Shown: positions 18,002 through 26,354, counted from the first letter of the stretch. The stretch is 35,058 nucleotides of DNA from Propioniciclava sp. (GCF_029977985.1 NZ_JARKOT010000025.1:1-35058), one strand, 5' to 3'. Translations and numbers: made by a program. Notes: generated from the sequence alone by a model not told the origin.

Positions 18002-18684
18002 GGTGGATTCTGGCCAACCTCGACGTCATCGGTGGCCACCTCGCCCATCACCTCCTGCTGGCGGTGCCGCCGATCGTGGCCAGCTTCCTGCTCGCCCTCC
18101 CGATCGGTTGGCTCGCGACACGGCTGGGCTGGCTCCGGACGCCGTTGCTGACCGCAGCAGGTCTGCTGTACGCGATCCCGTCGCTGCCGCTGTTCGTCGT
18201 GTTGCCGCTGGTGCTGGGCACAGGCATTCGCGACCCGTTCAACATCATCGTCGCGCTCACGCTCTACGGGCTCGCGCTCATGGTGCCGGCCACCGCGGAC
18301 GCCCTCGCCTCCATCGACCCGCGGGTCGTCGACGCAGCGGACGCCCTCGGACACGGCCGGGTGCGCCGCTTCCTCACCGTGGAACTGCCCGTCGCCGGTC
18401 CGACGCTCCTCGCCGGCCTGCGGGTGGTTGCGGTGAGCACCGTGTCGCTCGTCACCGTGGGGGCCGTGCTCGGCGTCCCAAGCCTCGGCTCCCTGTTCAC
18501 CGACGGGTTCCAGCGCGGCATCCTCGCCGCCATCGGCACGGGCATCGTCACCACGGTCGGGCTCGCGCTGGTCATCGACGGGCTGCTCGTCCTGCTCGGC
18601 CGGGCCGTCCTGCCCTGGACGCGTCCCGCCTCCGGACGCCGCCGGCGTCCGGTCGAGCCCGAGGCGAAGGTGGGGGCGGCATGA
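17998..18684 (+). CDS. Osmoprotectant ABC transporter permease (first)
   Basis: 228 residues; GTG overlaps the ATPase stop (GTGA, 17998-18001). About five to six membrane helices of the MetI-like permease superfamily. The cytoplasmic coupling (EAA-like) loop is ADALGHGRVRRFLTVELPVAGPTLLAGLR (about 118-146). LLYAIPSLPLFVVLPLVLGTGIRDPFN is characteristic of OpuCB/OpuCD-type subunits. It pairs with the permease encoded next to form the channel. The C-terminal 20 residues are Arg/Pro-rich and cytosolic. Confidence 0.9.
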   Translation: MRWILANLDVIGGHLAHHLLLAVPPIVASFLLALPIGWLATRLGWLRTPLLTAAGLLYAIPSLPLFVVLPLVLGTGIRDPFNIIVALTLYGLALMVPATADALASIDPRVVDAADALGHGRVRRFLTVELPVAGPTLLAGLRVVAVSTVSLVTVGAVLGVPSLGSLFTDGFQRGILAAIGTGIVTTVGLALVIDGLLVLLGRAVLPWTRPASGRRRRPVEPEAKVGAA

Positions 18685-19349
18685 CGTTCCTCCTGCAAGC
18701 CCTCGCGTGGATCACCGACCCTGCCCATCAAGGCGGGCCGAACGGCATCTGGGCACGCCTCGGCGAGCACCTCGCCTACTCGGCGATCGGCGTCCTCCTC
18801 GCGTGCATCCTTGCGGTGCCCGTGGGCGCCTGGGTCGGCCACACGGGGAGGGGCCGCGGGCTGGCAGTCGGCCTGTCCTCGGCCGCCCGTGCGCTGCCGA
18901 CGCTCGGCCTGGTGACCCTGCTCGGCATCGGCCTGGGCATCGGTCTCGTGGGTCCGATGATCGCGTTCGTCGCCCTCGCAGTGCCGTCCATCCTGGCCGG
19001 GACCTACGCCGGCATCGGCGCGGCCGACCGCACCGCCGTCGACGGCGCCCGCGCCAGCGGGATGACCGAGTGGCAGGTGCTCACCCGGGTCGAACTGGCG
19101 CTGGGCCTGCCGCTGCTGCTGGGCGGCGTCCGCTCGGCGTTCCTGCAGGTGGTCGCGACCGCCACCCTCGCCGCCTATGTGGGCGCCGGCGGGCTGGGCC
19201 GCTACCTGTTCCTCGGCCTGCGCACCCGCGACTACCCCCAGATGCTCGCCGCCTCCCTGCTCGTCGTGGCGCTCGCGCTCGTCGCCGACCTCGCGTTCGC
19301 CGCCCTCCAGCGCCTGGCCACACCGGCCGGGCTTCGCACCGCCCGCTGA
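18681..19349 (+). CDS. Osmoprotectant ABC transporter permease (second)
   Basis: 222 residues; ATG overlaps the previous stop (ATGA). It is a MetI-like permease with about six helices: a short exposed N-terminal segment, then ARALPTLGLVTLLGIGLGIG (the OpuCB/CD-type helix), and the coupling loop GARASGMTEWQVLTRVELALGLPLLLGGVRSA (about 115-146). It forms a heterodimeric channel with the first permease. Having two separate permeases plus a separate binding protein is the OpuC/OsmU-type arrangement, distinct from permease-binding-protein fusions. The binding protein gene follows after 22 bp with its own ribosome-binding site. Confidence 0.9.
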   Translation: MTFLLQALAWITDPAHQGGPNGIWARLGEHLAYSAIGVLLACILAVPVGAWVGHTGRGRGLAVGLSSAARALPTLGLVTLLGIGLGIGLVGPMIAFVALAVPSILAGTYAGIGAADRTAVDGARASGMTEWQVLTRVELALGLPLLLGGVRSAFLQVVATATLAAYVGAGGLGRYLFLGLRTRDYPQMLAASLLVVALALVADLAFAALQRLATPAGLRTAR

Positions 19350-19371
19350 TCCCCACCGAAAGGAACGCATC

Positions 19372-20322
19372 ATGTCACCAGCCCTCAGCCGCCGTCGCTT
19401 CGTCGCCCTCACCGCGCTCAGCGGCGTCGGCCTCCTGGCCGCATGCACCCAGTCCAGCCCTCTCGACGGGGGTTCCACCGCCGCTCCGGCCGGAACGCCG
19501 GCCGGCTCCACGACGGCCGCCGCTACAGGCACCCTCGTGGTCGGCTCGCAGGCCTACTACTCCAACGAGATCATCGCCGAGATCTACGCCCAGGCCCTCG
19601 AGGACGCCGGCTACACCGTCGACCGGCAGTTCCAGATCGGCCAGCGCGAGGTGTACATCCCCGAACTCGAGTCGGGCAAGCTCGACATCCTGCCCGAGTA
19701 CGGCGGCAACCTGCTCCAGTACTACGACGCCCAAGCCGAGGTGACGGACACGGCGTCCATCGTGGCCGCGCTCGGCAAGGCGCTGCCCGCCAACCTGCGC
19801 GTCCTGACGCCCGCCGACGCGTCCGACCAGGACTCCTACACCGTCACGCGCGACTTCGCCGACGAACACCAGCTGACCTCCATCGAAGATCTGGCCGGCA
19901 TCGCCGGCCTCCGCATCGCCGCCAACAGCGAGTTCCAGAAGCGGCCCTACGGGCCCGAGGGCGTCAAGGCGATCTACGGGGTCGACGTGACGCTCGTGTC
20001 GGTCGAGGACTCCGGCGGCCCCCTGACCCTCGGCGCCCTCAAGGACGGCACCGTCCAGATCGCCGACCTCTACACCGCCGATCCGGCCATCGCCACGAAC
20101 GATCTCGTCGTTCTGGAGGACCCGAAGAGCATGATCCTGCCGCAGAACGTCCTGCCGCTCGTGTCGAACCGCGTGGACGCCGCCGCGGAGGCCGTCCTCG
20201 ACGCGGTCAACGCGAAGCTGACCTCGAGCGAACTGCAGGCGCTCAACGCCCAGAGCGTGGGCGAGCAACTGCGGCCCGACCAGATCGCCTCGGAGTGGCT
20301 GGCGGCACAGGGGTTGGTGTGA
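19372..20322 (+). CDS. Osmoprotectant ABC transporter substrate-binding lipoprotein
   Basis: 316 residues; AAAGGA lies 7-8 nt before ATG. The signal sequence SRRRFVALTALSGVGLLAAC has a twin-arginine-like motif (SRRRF, 6-10) followed by a lipobox ending at Cys25, so it may be a Tat-exported lipoprotein, exported folded. An Ala/Thr/Gly linker (30-52) leads to an OpuAC-like domain starting TLVVGSQAYYSNEIIAEIYAQAL. The PEYGGNLLQYY stretch (about 102-112), the Tyr-rich positions and the repeated aromatic residues suit binding of quaternary ammonium ligands (glycine betaine, choline or carnitine). Its TGA overlaps the start of the HxlR gene. Ligand is inferred from family. Confidence 0.9.
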   Translation: MSPALSRRRFVALTALSGVGLLAACTQSSPLDGGSTAAPAGTPAGSTTAAATGTLVVGSQAYYSNEIIAEIYAQALEDAGYTVDRQFQIGQREVYIPELESGKLDILPEYGGNLLQYYDAQAEVTDTASIVAALGKALPANLRVLTPADASDQDSYTVTRDFADEHQLTSIEDLAGIAGLRIAANSEFQKRPYGPEGVKAIYGVDVTLVSVEDSGGPLTLGALKDGTVQIADLYTADPAIATNDLVVLEDPKSMILPQNVLPLVSNRVDAAAEAVLDAVNAKLTSSELQALNAQSVGEQLRPDQIASEWLAAQGLV

Positions 20323-20672
20323 ACCCCGCCTTCGACCCGTTCAACCGGCTCTGCCCGTCGCGCACGGTGCTCGACACGATCGCCGACCGGTGGGCCGTGC
20401 TCACCCTCGTCGCGCTCGGCGAGGGGCGAGCACGGTTCGGCGCGCTCCGCGAGCGCGTGGACGGGATCAGCCCCAAGATGCTCACCGCCACCCTGCGGGC
20501 CCTCGAGGCCGACGGGCTGGCCGCGCGCATCCCGGTCGCCGGCGGCGTCCGCCACGTCGACTACGAACTCACCGCCCTCGGGCGCTCGGCCGTCCCCGCC
20601 GCCGACGCACTCGTGACGTGGGCGCGCGGCCACACCGCCGCCGTCCTCGACGCCCGCAAGGAGATCTCATGA
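20319..20672 (+). CDS. HxlR-family transcription regulator
   Basis: 117 residues; GTG 20319 overlaps the stop of the lipoprotein gene (GTGA). The reading frame is open upstream through the lipoprotein gene, but the HxlR domain starts here. It shows the family pattern: N-terminal Cys12 in NRLCPSRTVLDTIADRWAVLTLVALGEGRARFGALRER, then the recognition helix SPKMLTATLRALEADGL and the wing VRHVDYELTALG. HxlR proteins such as YodB, HypR and QsrR sense quinones, aldehydes or oxidants through that N-terminal Cys. The two genes downstream encode an NmrA-like reductase and a quinone oxidoreductase, so a role in electrophile or quinone stress is a reasonable inference. It may bind the inverted repeat at 17142-17158 or an internal site. 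Confidence 0.88.
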   Translation: MNPAFDPFNRLCPSRTVLDTIADRWAVLTLVALGEGRARFGALRERVDGISPKMLTATLRALEADGLAARIPVAGGVRHVDYELTALGRSAVPAADALVTWARGHTAAVLDARKEIS

Positions 20673-21517
20673 CCACGCCCATCGCTGTCACCGGCGCCAC
20701 CGGCCACCTCGGCGGCCAGATCGCCCGGCTGCTGTCCGCGGCCGGCGTCCCGCTGCGACTCGTCGTCCGCAACCCGGCACGCGCCCCCGAACTGCCCGAC
20801 GCCGAGGTCGCGCGGGCCACCTACGCCGACGCCGACGCCGTGCGCGCCGCGCTGGCCGGCGTGGATGTGGCCTTCATGGTGTCGGCCGGAGAGTCGGCGA
20901 CGCGGCGGGAGGATCACCTCACATTCGTCGACGCCGCCGCGCGAGCCGGCGTGAAGCACCTCGTGTACACGTCCTTCGCCGCCGCCGCGCCCGACGCGGT
21001 GTTCACGCTCGGTCGCGACCACTTCCACACCGAGGAGGCGATCAAGGCATCGGGCATGACCTACACCCTGCTGCGGGACAACTTCTACGCCGACGTGCTG
21101 CCCCTGTTCGCCGACGCCCACGGCGTGGTGCGTGGACCCGCGGGCGACGGGCGGTGTGCGTTCGTCGCCCGCACCGACGTGGGCGAGGTGGCGGCGTCCG
21201 TGCTGCGCGAGCCTGCGGCACACGCCGACGCGACCTACACGCTGACCGGGCCGGAGTCGCTCACGTTCGCCGAGGCGCTGGCGATCCTCAGCCATGTCAC
21301 CGGCCGGCCCTACCGGTTCGAGAACGAAACGGTCGAGGCGGCCTACGGCAGACGCCGCGCCGACTGGCCCGGAGAACCCGACTGGCAGTACGAGGCGTGG
21401 GTGTCGACCTACACCGCCGTCGCCTCGGGCGCACTGGCCGAGGTGAGCGACGACATCCCCGCGCTGCTCGGGCGCCGCGCCACGTCGCTGGCCACCCTCG
21501 CGGAGACCCTCCGATGA
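20669..21517 (+). CDS. NmrA-like NAD(P)-binding reductase
   Basis: 282 residues; ATG overlaps the HxlR stop (ATGA). The N-terminal Rossmann motif is VTGATGHLGG (7-16), followed by RLVVRNPARAPEL, where Arg residues usually select NADP(H). It resembles QorB/YtfG-type atypical SDRs (NmrA family) that reduce quinones or act as redox sensors: GVDVAFMVSAGES, VKHLVYTSFAAAAPDA and TYTLLRDNFYADVLP follow the YtfG order. It lacks the YxxxK catalytic motif of classical SDRs, as expected for this group. It is coupled on both sides by 4-bp overlaps, and is expected in the cytosol. Confidence 0.87.
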   Translation: MTTPIAVTGATGHLGGQIARLLSAAGVPLRLVVRNPARAPELPDAEVARATYADADAVRAALAGVDVAFMVSAGESATRREDHLTFVDAAARAGVKHLVYTSFAAAAPDAVFTLGRDHFHTEEAIKASGMTYTLLRDNFYADVLPLFADAHGVVRGPAGDGRCAFVARTDVGEVAASVLREPAAHADATYTLTGPESLTFAEALAILSHVTGRPYRFENETVEAAYGRRRADWPGEPDWQYEAWVSTYTAVASGALAEVSDDIPALLGRRATSLATLAETLR

Positions 21518-22473
21518 GGGCCGCCCGCTATACGCGCGGCGGCGTCGCGGCCGACGTGCTGACGGTGGGCGAGGAACCCCGCCCCGAGCCCGGCCCCGGC
21601 GAGGTCCGCGTGCGGCTCGCGTTCTCGGGGGTCAACCCAGGCGACACGAAGAAGCGTGCGGACTGGCAGGGCCTCGGCCTGCCGTTCCCCCTGGTCATCC
21701 CGCACTCCGACGGGTCCGGAGTGGTGGACGCCGTCGGCGACGGCGTCGCGCCCAGCCGGCTGGGCCAGCAGGTCTGGGTGTGGGGCGCCCAGAGCTACCG
21801 GGCGTTCGGCACGGCCGCGGAGTACGTGTGCGTCCCTGACGCCCTGGCCCCCGAACTGCCCGACGGCGCGACGCTGGAGGTGGGTGCGTGCCTCGGCATC
21901 CCCGGCATCACCGCGCACCGGTGCGTGTTCGCCGACGGGCCCGTCGCGGGCAAGACGGTGCTCGTGCAGGGCGTGCTGGGCGGGGTCGGCCGGCTCGCCG
22001 CGCTCCTCGCGCGCCAGGGCGGGGCTGCGGTGATCGGGACCGTGCGGAAGGACGCCGATGTCGCGGCGGCGGCTGAGGTGGCCGACCACGTGGTCGTGCT
22101 GGGCGCCGGGGCTGAAGCCGCGGTGCGGGCGATCGCGCCGGACGGCGTCGACCGGATCGTCGAGGTCGCCTTCGGCGACAACATCGCGTTCGACTCCGAC
22201 GTGGTGGCCCTCGACGGCGTGCTCGCGGCCTATGCGACCCGCCAGGCCGAACCGGCCCTGCCTTTCTGGCCGCTGCTGTTCGCGAACGTGACGATCCGGC
22301 TGGTCGGCAGCGACGACCTCAGCGTCGAGGCCCGGGCCGACGCGGTGCGCGACTTGTCCGCGCTGGCCGTCGGGCTGGCGGTGCCGCACGTCGTCCTCCC
22401 CCTCGACCGGGTCGCCGAGGCCCACGACCGGGTGGACGCCGGCTCCCGCGAACGGGTGCTGCTCTCGGTCTGA
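21514..22473 (+). CDS. NADPH:quinone oxidoreductase, zinc-free MDR family
   Basis: 319 residues; ATG overlaps the NmrA stop (ATGA). N-terminal GroES-like domain (EVRVRLAFSGVNPGDTKKR, then FPLVIPHSDGSGVVDAVG) and a Rossmann domain with VLVQGVLGGVGRLAALLARQ (about 148-167). The catalytic and structural zinc ligands of alcohol dehydrogenases are absent, placing it with QOR/zeta-crystallin-like enzymes that reduce quinones or enones with NADPH. It is the last gene of the seven-gene run. Only 5 bp separate its stop from the end of the converging P450 gene, with no terminator visible, so the transcripts probably overlap. Confidence 0.9.
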   Translation: MRAARYTRGGVAADVLTVGEEPRPEPGPGEVRVRLAFSGVNPGDTKKRADWQGLGLPFPLVIPHSDGSGVVDAVGDGVAPSRLGQQVWVWGAQSYRAFGTAAEYVCVPDALAPELPDGATLEVGACLGIPGITAHRCVFADGPVAGKTVLVQGVLGGVGRLAALLARQGGAAVIGTVRKDADVAAAAEVADHVVVLGAGAEAAVRAIAPDGVDRIVEVAFGDNIAFDSDVVALDGVLAAYATRQAEPALPFWPLLFANVTIRLVGSDDLSVEARADAVRDLSALAVGLAVPHVVLPLDRVAEAHDRVDAGSRERVLLSV

Positions 22474-22478
22474 GGCCT

Positions 22479-23735
22479 TCAGGCGCGGACGGGCAACTCC
22501 GCCCGGCCGTGCAGGACCATGCCGTCCCCCAGCACCTCACGACCCGCGCGGCGCAGGTGCGGGAAGCGGCGGGCGAGAGCGGCCAGGGCGAGACGCGCCT
22601 CCAGCTCGGCGAGCGGCCGGCCCACGCAGTGATGGATGCCCGTGCCGAACGCGAGATGGTCGCGCGGGTTGGGCCGGTCGAGATCGAACTCGGCCGGCCG
22701 GGCGAACACCTCTGGGTCGCGGTTCGCGGCCGCCAGCAGCACGATGACCGGCGTGCCTGCCGGCAGGCGCCGGCCGGACAGGTCGAGGTCGCGCGTCGGC
22801 GTCCGGCCGGTCAGCTGGACCGGCGGGTCGAACCGCAGGGTCTCGTCGATGGCGCGCTCGGCGAGGTCGGGGTCGTCGGTGAGGCGCTTCCACAGGTCCG
22901 GGCGATCCATGAGGCAGGCGACGGCATTGCCGATGAGGTTGACGGTGGTCTCGAAGCCGGCCACCAGCAGCAGTCGGGCCAGGGCGGTGAGTTCGGTGCG
23001 GGTGAGTGTGCCGGCGTCCTCGGCCCGGACCAGCTGACTGATGACGTCGTCGCCGGGCTCGCGGCGCCGCACCTCGATGAGTTCGGCGAAGAGCGACCCC
23101 AGGCCTGCATCGGCTTCGGCGACCTCCCGGAAGTGGGCCAGCGACGCCACTCCGTCGAGCGCCCGGCCGATCGCGTCGCCGTACCGGTTGAGGGCGGCCA
23201 CATGGGCGTCGGGGATGCCCAGCAGGGCCGTGATCATGATCACCGGCAGGGGTTTCGCGTAGGCGGCCATGAGGTCGACCGGCCCTTCGGCCAGGCGGCC
23301 GGCGAGGTCGTCGGCGAGCCGGTCGACGGCGGTGGCGATCCGCTCCTGCTGAACCAGCATCCGCCGCGCGGTGAAGGCGGGCGCGACGAGGGCGCGCAGG
23401 CGGGTGTGATCGGGCGGGTCGAGTTCGAGCAACGACAGGTCCAGCACCCCCTCCGACGGGTTGCCGGTGTGGACGCTCACGTCGCGGCTGCGGAGGACGC
23501 CGTCGGCGACCGGATGGCTCACGACCGACAGCAACCCCGTCGACGACCGCACGATCGGTCCCTCCGCGCGCAGCCGCTCATAGATCCGGTAGCGATCGCG
23601 GCGCCCGGCTTCGGTGAACAGGCGCATCAGCGGGTCGCGGCGCACGCCGGCATGCCAGGCGGTGTACCCCTTCGCGCTCGCGAGCCGCGCGGCCACCGCT
23701 GCGCTCTGCTGGGCGGACAGTGCCGGGGCCGTCAT
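22479..23735 (-). CDS. Cytochrome P450
   Basis: 418 residues from ATG 23735, which has GAAGGAG 6-7 nt upstream. The frame stays open for another 130 codons upstream through a repeat array, but that part is not P450-like. Core motifs are all present: the oxygen-binding I-helix AGFETT (259-264), ExxR as ETLR (298-301), and the heme loop FGTGIHHCVG with the thiolate ligand Cys370. LLELDPPDHTRLRALVAPAFT is typical of soluble actinobacterial P450s of the CYP105/107 type, which hydroxylate small hydrophobic substrates with electrons from ferredoxin. No ferredoxin or reductase gene is adjacent and the substrate is unknown. Confidence 0.95.
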   Translation of the reverse strand: MTAPALSAQQSAAVAARLASAKGYTAWHAGVRRDPLMRLFTEAGRRDRYRIYERLRAEGPIVRSSTGLLSVVSHPVADGVLRSRDVSVHTGNPSEGVLDLSLLELDPPDHTRLRALVAPAFTARRMLVQQERIATAVDRLADDLAGRLAEGPVDLMAAYAKPLPVIMITALLGIPDAHVAALNRYGDAIGRALDGVASLAHFREVAEADAGLGSLFAELIEVRRREPGDDVISQLVRAEDAGTLTRTELTALARLLLVAGFETTVNLIGNAVACLMDRPDLWKRLTDDPDLAERAIDETLRFDPPVQLTGRTPTRDLDLSGRRLPAGTPVIVLLAAANRDPEVFARPAEFDLDRPNPRDHLAFGTGIHHCVGRPLAELEARLALAALARRFPHLRRAGREVLGDGMVLHGRAELPVRA

Positions 23736-23859
23736 GCTCGCTCCTTCGCTCGGTTCCCCCCACGGTAGCCGGACGCCGCCGGTGCGGCAGCCCGCGCTGC
23801 CGCTGCTTTGACCACGGAGGTAGTCGCTCCCCTTCCGTGGGCGGGGTGGTCTCCAACCA

Positions 23860-24101
23860 CGCCGGGTGGGCGCCTGCACGCCGGTTGGGTGCAGGGGCGC
23901 CGGTTCGGGACGCCCCAGACGCCGGTTGGGTGCAGACACGCCGGCTCGGTCCGCCCGGACGCCGGTTCGGTGCAGGGGCGCCGGTTCGGCCTGCCCCAGA
24001 CGCCGGTTGGGCGCAGAAACGCCGGCTCGGGCCTGCCCCAGACGCCGGTTCGGTGCAGAAACGCCGGTTCGGTCCGCCCGGACGCCGCTTAGGTGCAGAT
24101 A
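23860..24101. repeat. Alternating tandem repeat array (19-nt and 21-23-nt units)
   Basis: Twelve units, each starting CGCCGGyTsGG. From 23879 they alternate strictly: 19-nt units ending GTGCAGnnn (23879, 23920, 23960, 24001, 24043, 24083) and 21-23-nt units ending CCCCAGA or CCCGGA (23898, 23939, 23979, 24020, 24062). The higher-order period is 40-42 nt, not a multiple of 3 overall. The last 19-nt unit forms part of the left arm of the hairpin at 24082-24139. The array lies between the P450 start and the WXG100 gene's terminator. It is open in several frames only because it is GC-rich. Confidence 0.85.
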
Positions 24102-24139
24102 CGCCGCGTCTGCGCGGCGTATCTGCACCTAAACGGCGT
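24082..24139. repeat. Very long hairpin at the end of the repeat array
   Basis: 27-nt arms (24082-24108 and 24113-24139) with a single mismatch and a 4-nt loop. The left arm contains the last array unit, so array and hairpin share ancestry. It could back up termination of the WXG100 transcript from the right, or act as a barrier before the P450 gene. Confidence 0.85.
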
Positions 24140-24196
24140 GGATGCTCCCGGGGGAGTCCCAGGGCAGGCCGTGAAGCAACCCCACCCGCACACAGG

Positions 24197-24232
24197 GGAG
24201 CGCCCCGGTCGGGGTGGTGACCGAGACGCTCC
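24197..24232 (-). terminator. Terminator of the first WXG100 gene
   Basis: 14-bp stem (24197-24210 and 24219-24232, two pairs being G-U in RNA) with an 8-nt loop, 20 bp past the gene's stop. The second WXG100 gene has a related hairpin with the same loop core (ACCACCC). Confidence 0.75.
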
Positions 24233-24252
24233 AGCAGGATGGGGTGTGGGGG

Positions 24253-24519
24253 TCAGGCGGAGGCCTTCTCCTGCTCATCGGCGTCCTTGGCAGCCTGCTT
24301 ACCCGCCGTGCGGAGCTCATCACACACATTCCGCAACGCCGCCGCGTGCCGACCGTTCCAGTCGTTGCGGAACCGCTGCGCATCGTTACCGACCCACTTC
24401 ACACTGTTCAGCTGCTTGGTGATCTGCTTGGCCGCATTGTCGATCTCGTCGGCCTCGGTGAGCATGAGCTTGCTGAGCTGGCGAACGCCAGCGATCTCCA
24501 TTCCGACCATGCCACTCAT
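24253..24519 (-). CDS. WXG100-family protein, copy 1
   Basis: 88 residues from ATG 24519 (GAAGGAG lies upstream; the frame is open further up, but the paralogue starts at this Met). It has the WXG100 layout: two amphipathic helices joined by a W-x-G turn (VKWVGNDAQRF, about 41-51). The helix-2 end carries no clear YxxxD/E secretion signal; its nearest match is weak, and the C-terminus is Lys/Glu/Ala-rich. WXG100 proteins are usually exported as dimers by ESX/type VII systems, but no EssC/EccC or other ESX gene is in the window. It differs from copy 2 (33924-34190, opposite strand) at about 13 of 88 positions. Secretion is an inference. Confidence 0.85.
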   Translation of the reverse strand: MSGMVGMEIAGVRQLSKLMLTEADEIDNAAKQITKQLNSVKWVGNDAQRFRNDWNGRHAAALRNVCDELRTAGKQAAKDADEQEKASA

Positions 24520-24623
24520 CAGAGGGTGCTCCTTCGCTTGTTGGTTGATGATCCCGGGTGGGCTCTTTCGATGACCCCAACCTAAAAGCGACTCCACCCC
24601 AGACGCCATAGGGAGCACTCCCC
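24520..24623 (-). promoter_or_regulatory. Conserved upstream region of WXG100 copy 1
   Basis: Reading the minus strand: a palindrome GGGGAGTGCTCCC (complement of 24611-24623), 26 nt, then the -10 box TAGGTT (complement of 24579-24584), then a leader of about 55 nt containing CCCGGGATCA and GAAGGAGCA before ATG 24519. The same elements in the same order precede copy 2. The rest of the gap to hspR (24624-24720) shows nothing recognisable. Confidence 0.6.
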
Positions 24624-24720
24624 ACCAGTGCGGGCCAAGGTCATACCGTGGCACGGGTTGGCCGCAACCAACGGCGTCCGACGAGCGGCTCCCACGGAGA
24701 CCGCCCCCGATCGCGCCGGA

Positions 24721-25140
24721 TCAGCGACCCGCGGTCAGCGGCCGCGGGGACCGGGAACGATATGTCCGCCCCAAGTGGACTTGCCCGGCTGACCCGGCGG
24801 TGAACAAGCGCGTCGCGGGGGTCGCTTCGCGTTCGGCGAGCAGTTCGAGCAGGTGCCCCAACTGGCTCTGCGCCTCATCGAGGCGAGCCTCCAACTCCAG
24901 GATCCGGCGGATGCCCTCGAGGTTGATCCCCTCGTCCTGCGACAGGTGCTGGATGTGCCGCAACTTCGCGACGTCGCGCAGCGAGTAGCGGCGTCCACCT
25001 CGAGAGCGGCGTGGCACGACCAGCCCGAGCCGGTCGTAGCCGCGCAGCGTCTGGGGGTGCATGTCGGCCAGCCGGGCCGCCACGGTCACGGTAAGGATGG
25101 GCGCGTCGGCATCCATCGTCGCCGGCAGGTGCTCGGTCAT
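24721..25140 (-). CDS. hspR: Heat-shock repressor HspR (MerR family)
   Basis: 139 residues from ATG 25140 (GGGGAGGGG immediately upstream). MerR-type winged helix: LTVTVAARLADMHPQTLRGYDRLGLVVPRRSRGGRRYSLRDVAKLRHIQ (about 16-64), then a coiled-coil helix ILELEARLDEAQSQLGHLLELLAE. HspR represses the dnaK operon by binding HAIR inverted repeats together with DnaK, and is released when DnaK is busy with unfolded proteins. It is the last gene of the cluster, 19 bp after dnaJ. Its targets are very probably the two boxes at 29003-29050. Confidence 0.95.
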   Translation of the reverse strand: MTEHLPATMDADAPILTVTVAARLADMHPQTLRGYDRLGLVVPRRSRGGRRYSLRDVAKLRHIQHLSQDEGINLEGIRRILELEARLDEAQSQLGHLLELLAEREATPATRLFTAGSAGQVHLGRTYRSRSPRPLTAGR

Positions 25141-25159
25141 CCCCTCCCCCTTCGGCCCG

Positions 25160-26335
25160 TCAGCTCGCGAACAGCGACGCCCGCGGATCACCCGCACCGG
25201 ACGCCGCCTCGTACGCCTCCAGCGCGCTCTTCGCATCGGCGCTCAGGTGCTGCGGCACTTGGACAGCCACCGTCACGAGCAGGTCGCCGTAGGAGCCGTC
25301 CGACTTGCGAATGCCCTTGCCACGCACGCGGAAGGTGCGCCCGTTGGGCGTCCCGGCGGGCACGCGCAGGCGCACGCGGGGGCCGTTCAGTGTCGGCACC
25401 TCGATCTCCGCCCCCAGCGCGGCCTCGGTGAACGTGATGGGCGCTTCGAGCGTCAGGTTGTTGCCCTTGCGCCCGAACACGGGGTGCGACCGCACATTCA
25501 CCAGCACGTACAGATCGCCGGCCGCGCCGCCGTTCTCTCCGGCGCCGCCCTTCCCCTTGATCCGGATCCGCTGCCCGTCGTTCACGCCCGCCGGGATGCG
25601 CACCTGCATCGTGTTCGTCGACCGTCCTCGTCCCGAACCGCCGCACTCAGGGCACGGATCCTCGACCACAAGCCCGCGGCCGCGGCAATCGGGGCATGGC
25701 TCGGCCATCGCGAACCCACCGGCCGACTGCGTGGCTTTCATGCCCGAGCCCTGGCAGGTCGAACACACCTTCGGCACGGTCCCCGACTTCGCGCCCGTGC
25801 CGCGGCAGGCGGCACACGGGGCGTCCGACACCGTCTGCATCTGCACCGTCGTGCCCTCGACCGCCTGGTTGAAGTCGATCGTCGCCTCACCCTCGATGTC
25901 CGTGCCCCGACGCGGGTTCCGGACGCCGCCGGTGCGGCGGGTCGTCGTGCCGCCGAAGAGGTTGCCGAACAGGTCGGAGATGTTGGTGTCTCCGCCGGTG
26001 GCGTTGCGGAACAGGTCGTCCATGTTGACGCCGCCCGCGCCGCCGTAGCCGCCGCCCGGACGCCCCCCGCCCGCCCCGGGGAAGCGGAACCCGCCGCCCC
26101 CGAACAGGCTGCGCTGTTCGTCGTACTCCTTGCGCTTCTTCGGATCGGACAGCACCGAGTTGGCCTCGGAGATCTCCTTGAACTTCTTCTCGGCGGCGGC
26201 GTTGCCGGGGTTGGCGTCGGGATGGTTTTCCCGGGCCAGCTTCCTGAACGCCTTCTTGATCTCCTCGGGCTTGGCGTCCTTGGAGACGCCGAGGATCTTG
26301 TAGTAGTCCTTCTCGAGCCAGTCCTTGGTGCTCAT
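25160..26335 (-). CDS. dnaJ: Chaperone DnaJ
   Basis: 391 residues, GGAGG ribosome-binding site. J domain (about 9-73) with the HPD tripeptide in ENHPDANPG, a Gly/Phe-rich linker (about 77-130), four CxxCxGxG zinc-finger repeats ([32 protein letters not shown], about 174-240) and the C-terminal substrate-binding domain. It delivers unfolded clients to DnaK and stimulates its ATPase. The N-terminus starting [17 protein letters not shown] is the DnaJ1 form found beside grpE in actinobacteria. It is co-transcribed with grpE (19-bp gap upstream) and hspR (19-bp gap downstream). Confidence 0.97.
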   Translation of the reverse strand: MSTKDWLEKDYYKILGVSKDAKPEEIKKAFRKLARENHPDANPGNAAAEKKFKEISEANSVLSDPKKRKEYDEQRSLFGGGGFRFPGAGGGRPGGGYGGAGGVNMDDLFRNATGGDTNISDLFGNLFGGTTTRRTGGVRNPRRGTDIEGEATIDFNQAVEGTTVQMQTVSDAPCAACRGTGAKSGTVPKVCSTCQGSGMKATQSAGGFAMAEPCPDCRGRGLVVEDPCPECGGSGRGRSTNTMQVRIPAGVNDGQRIRIKGKGGAGENGGAAGDLYVLVNVRSHPVFGRKGNNLTLEAPITFTEAALGAEIEVPTLNGPRVRLRVPAGTPNGRTFRVRGKGIRKSDGSYGDLLVTVAVQVPQHLSADAKSALEAYEAASGAGDPRASLFAS

Positions 26336-26354
26336 GGCGCCTCCTTCCTAGTGC

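Noticed and set aside
23808-24092. Plus-strand ORF across the repeat array
   Set aside because: It is open only because the repeats are GC-rich; it has no domain, no start signal and overlaps the hairpin.
23860-24101. CRISPR array
   Set aside because: Units are 19-23 nt end to end with no unique spacers, units are diverged, and no cas genes are present.
23736-24128. N-terminal extension of the P450 through the repeat array (frame open for about 131 extra codons)
   Set aside because: The extension is translated repeat DNA with a period that is not a multiple of 3, has no P450 homology, and ATG 23735 has a good ribosome-binding site.
24520-24654. 45-residue extension of WXG100 copy 1
   Set aside because: The paralogue starts at the internal Met, and the extension covers the conserved promoter and leader.
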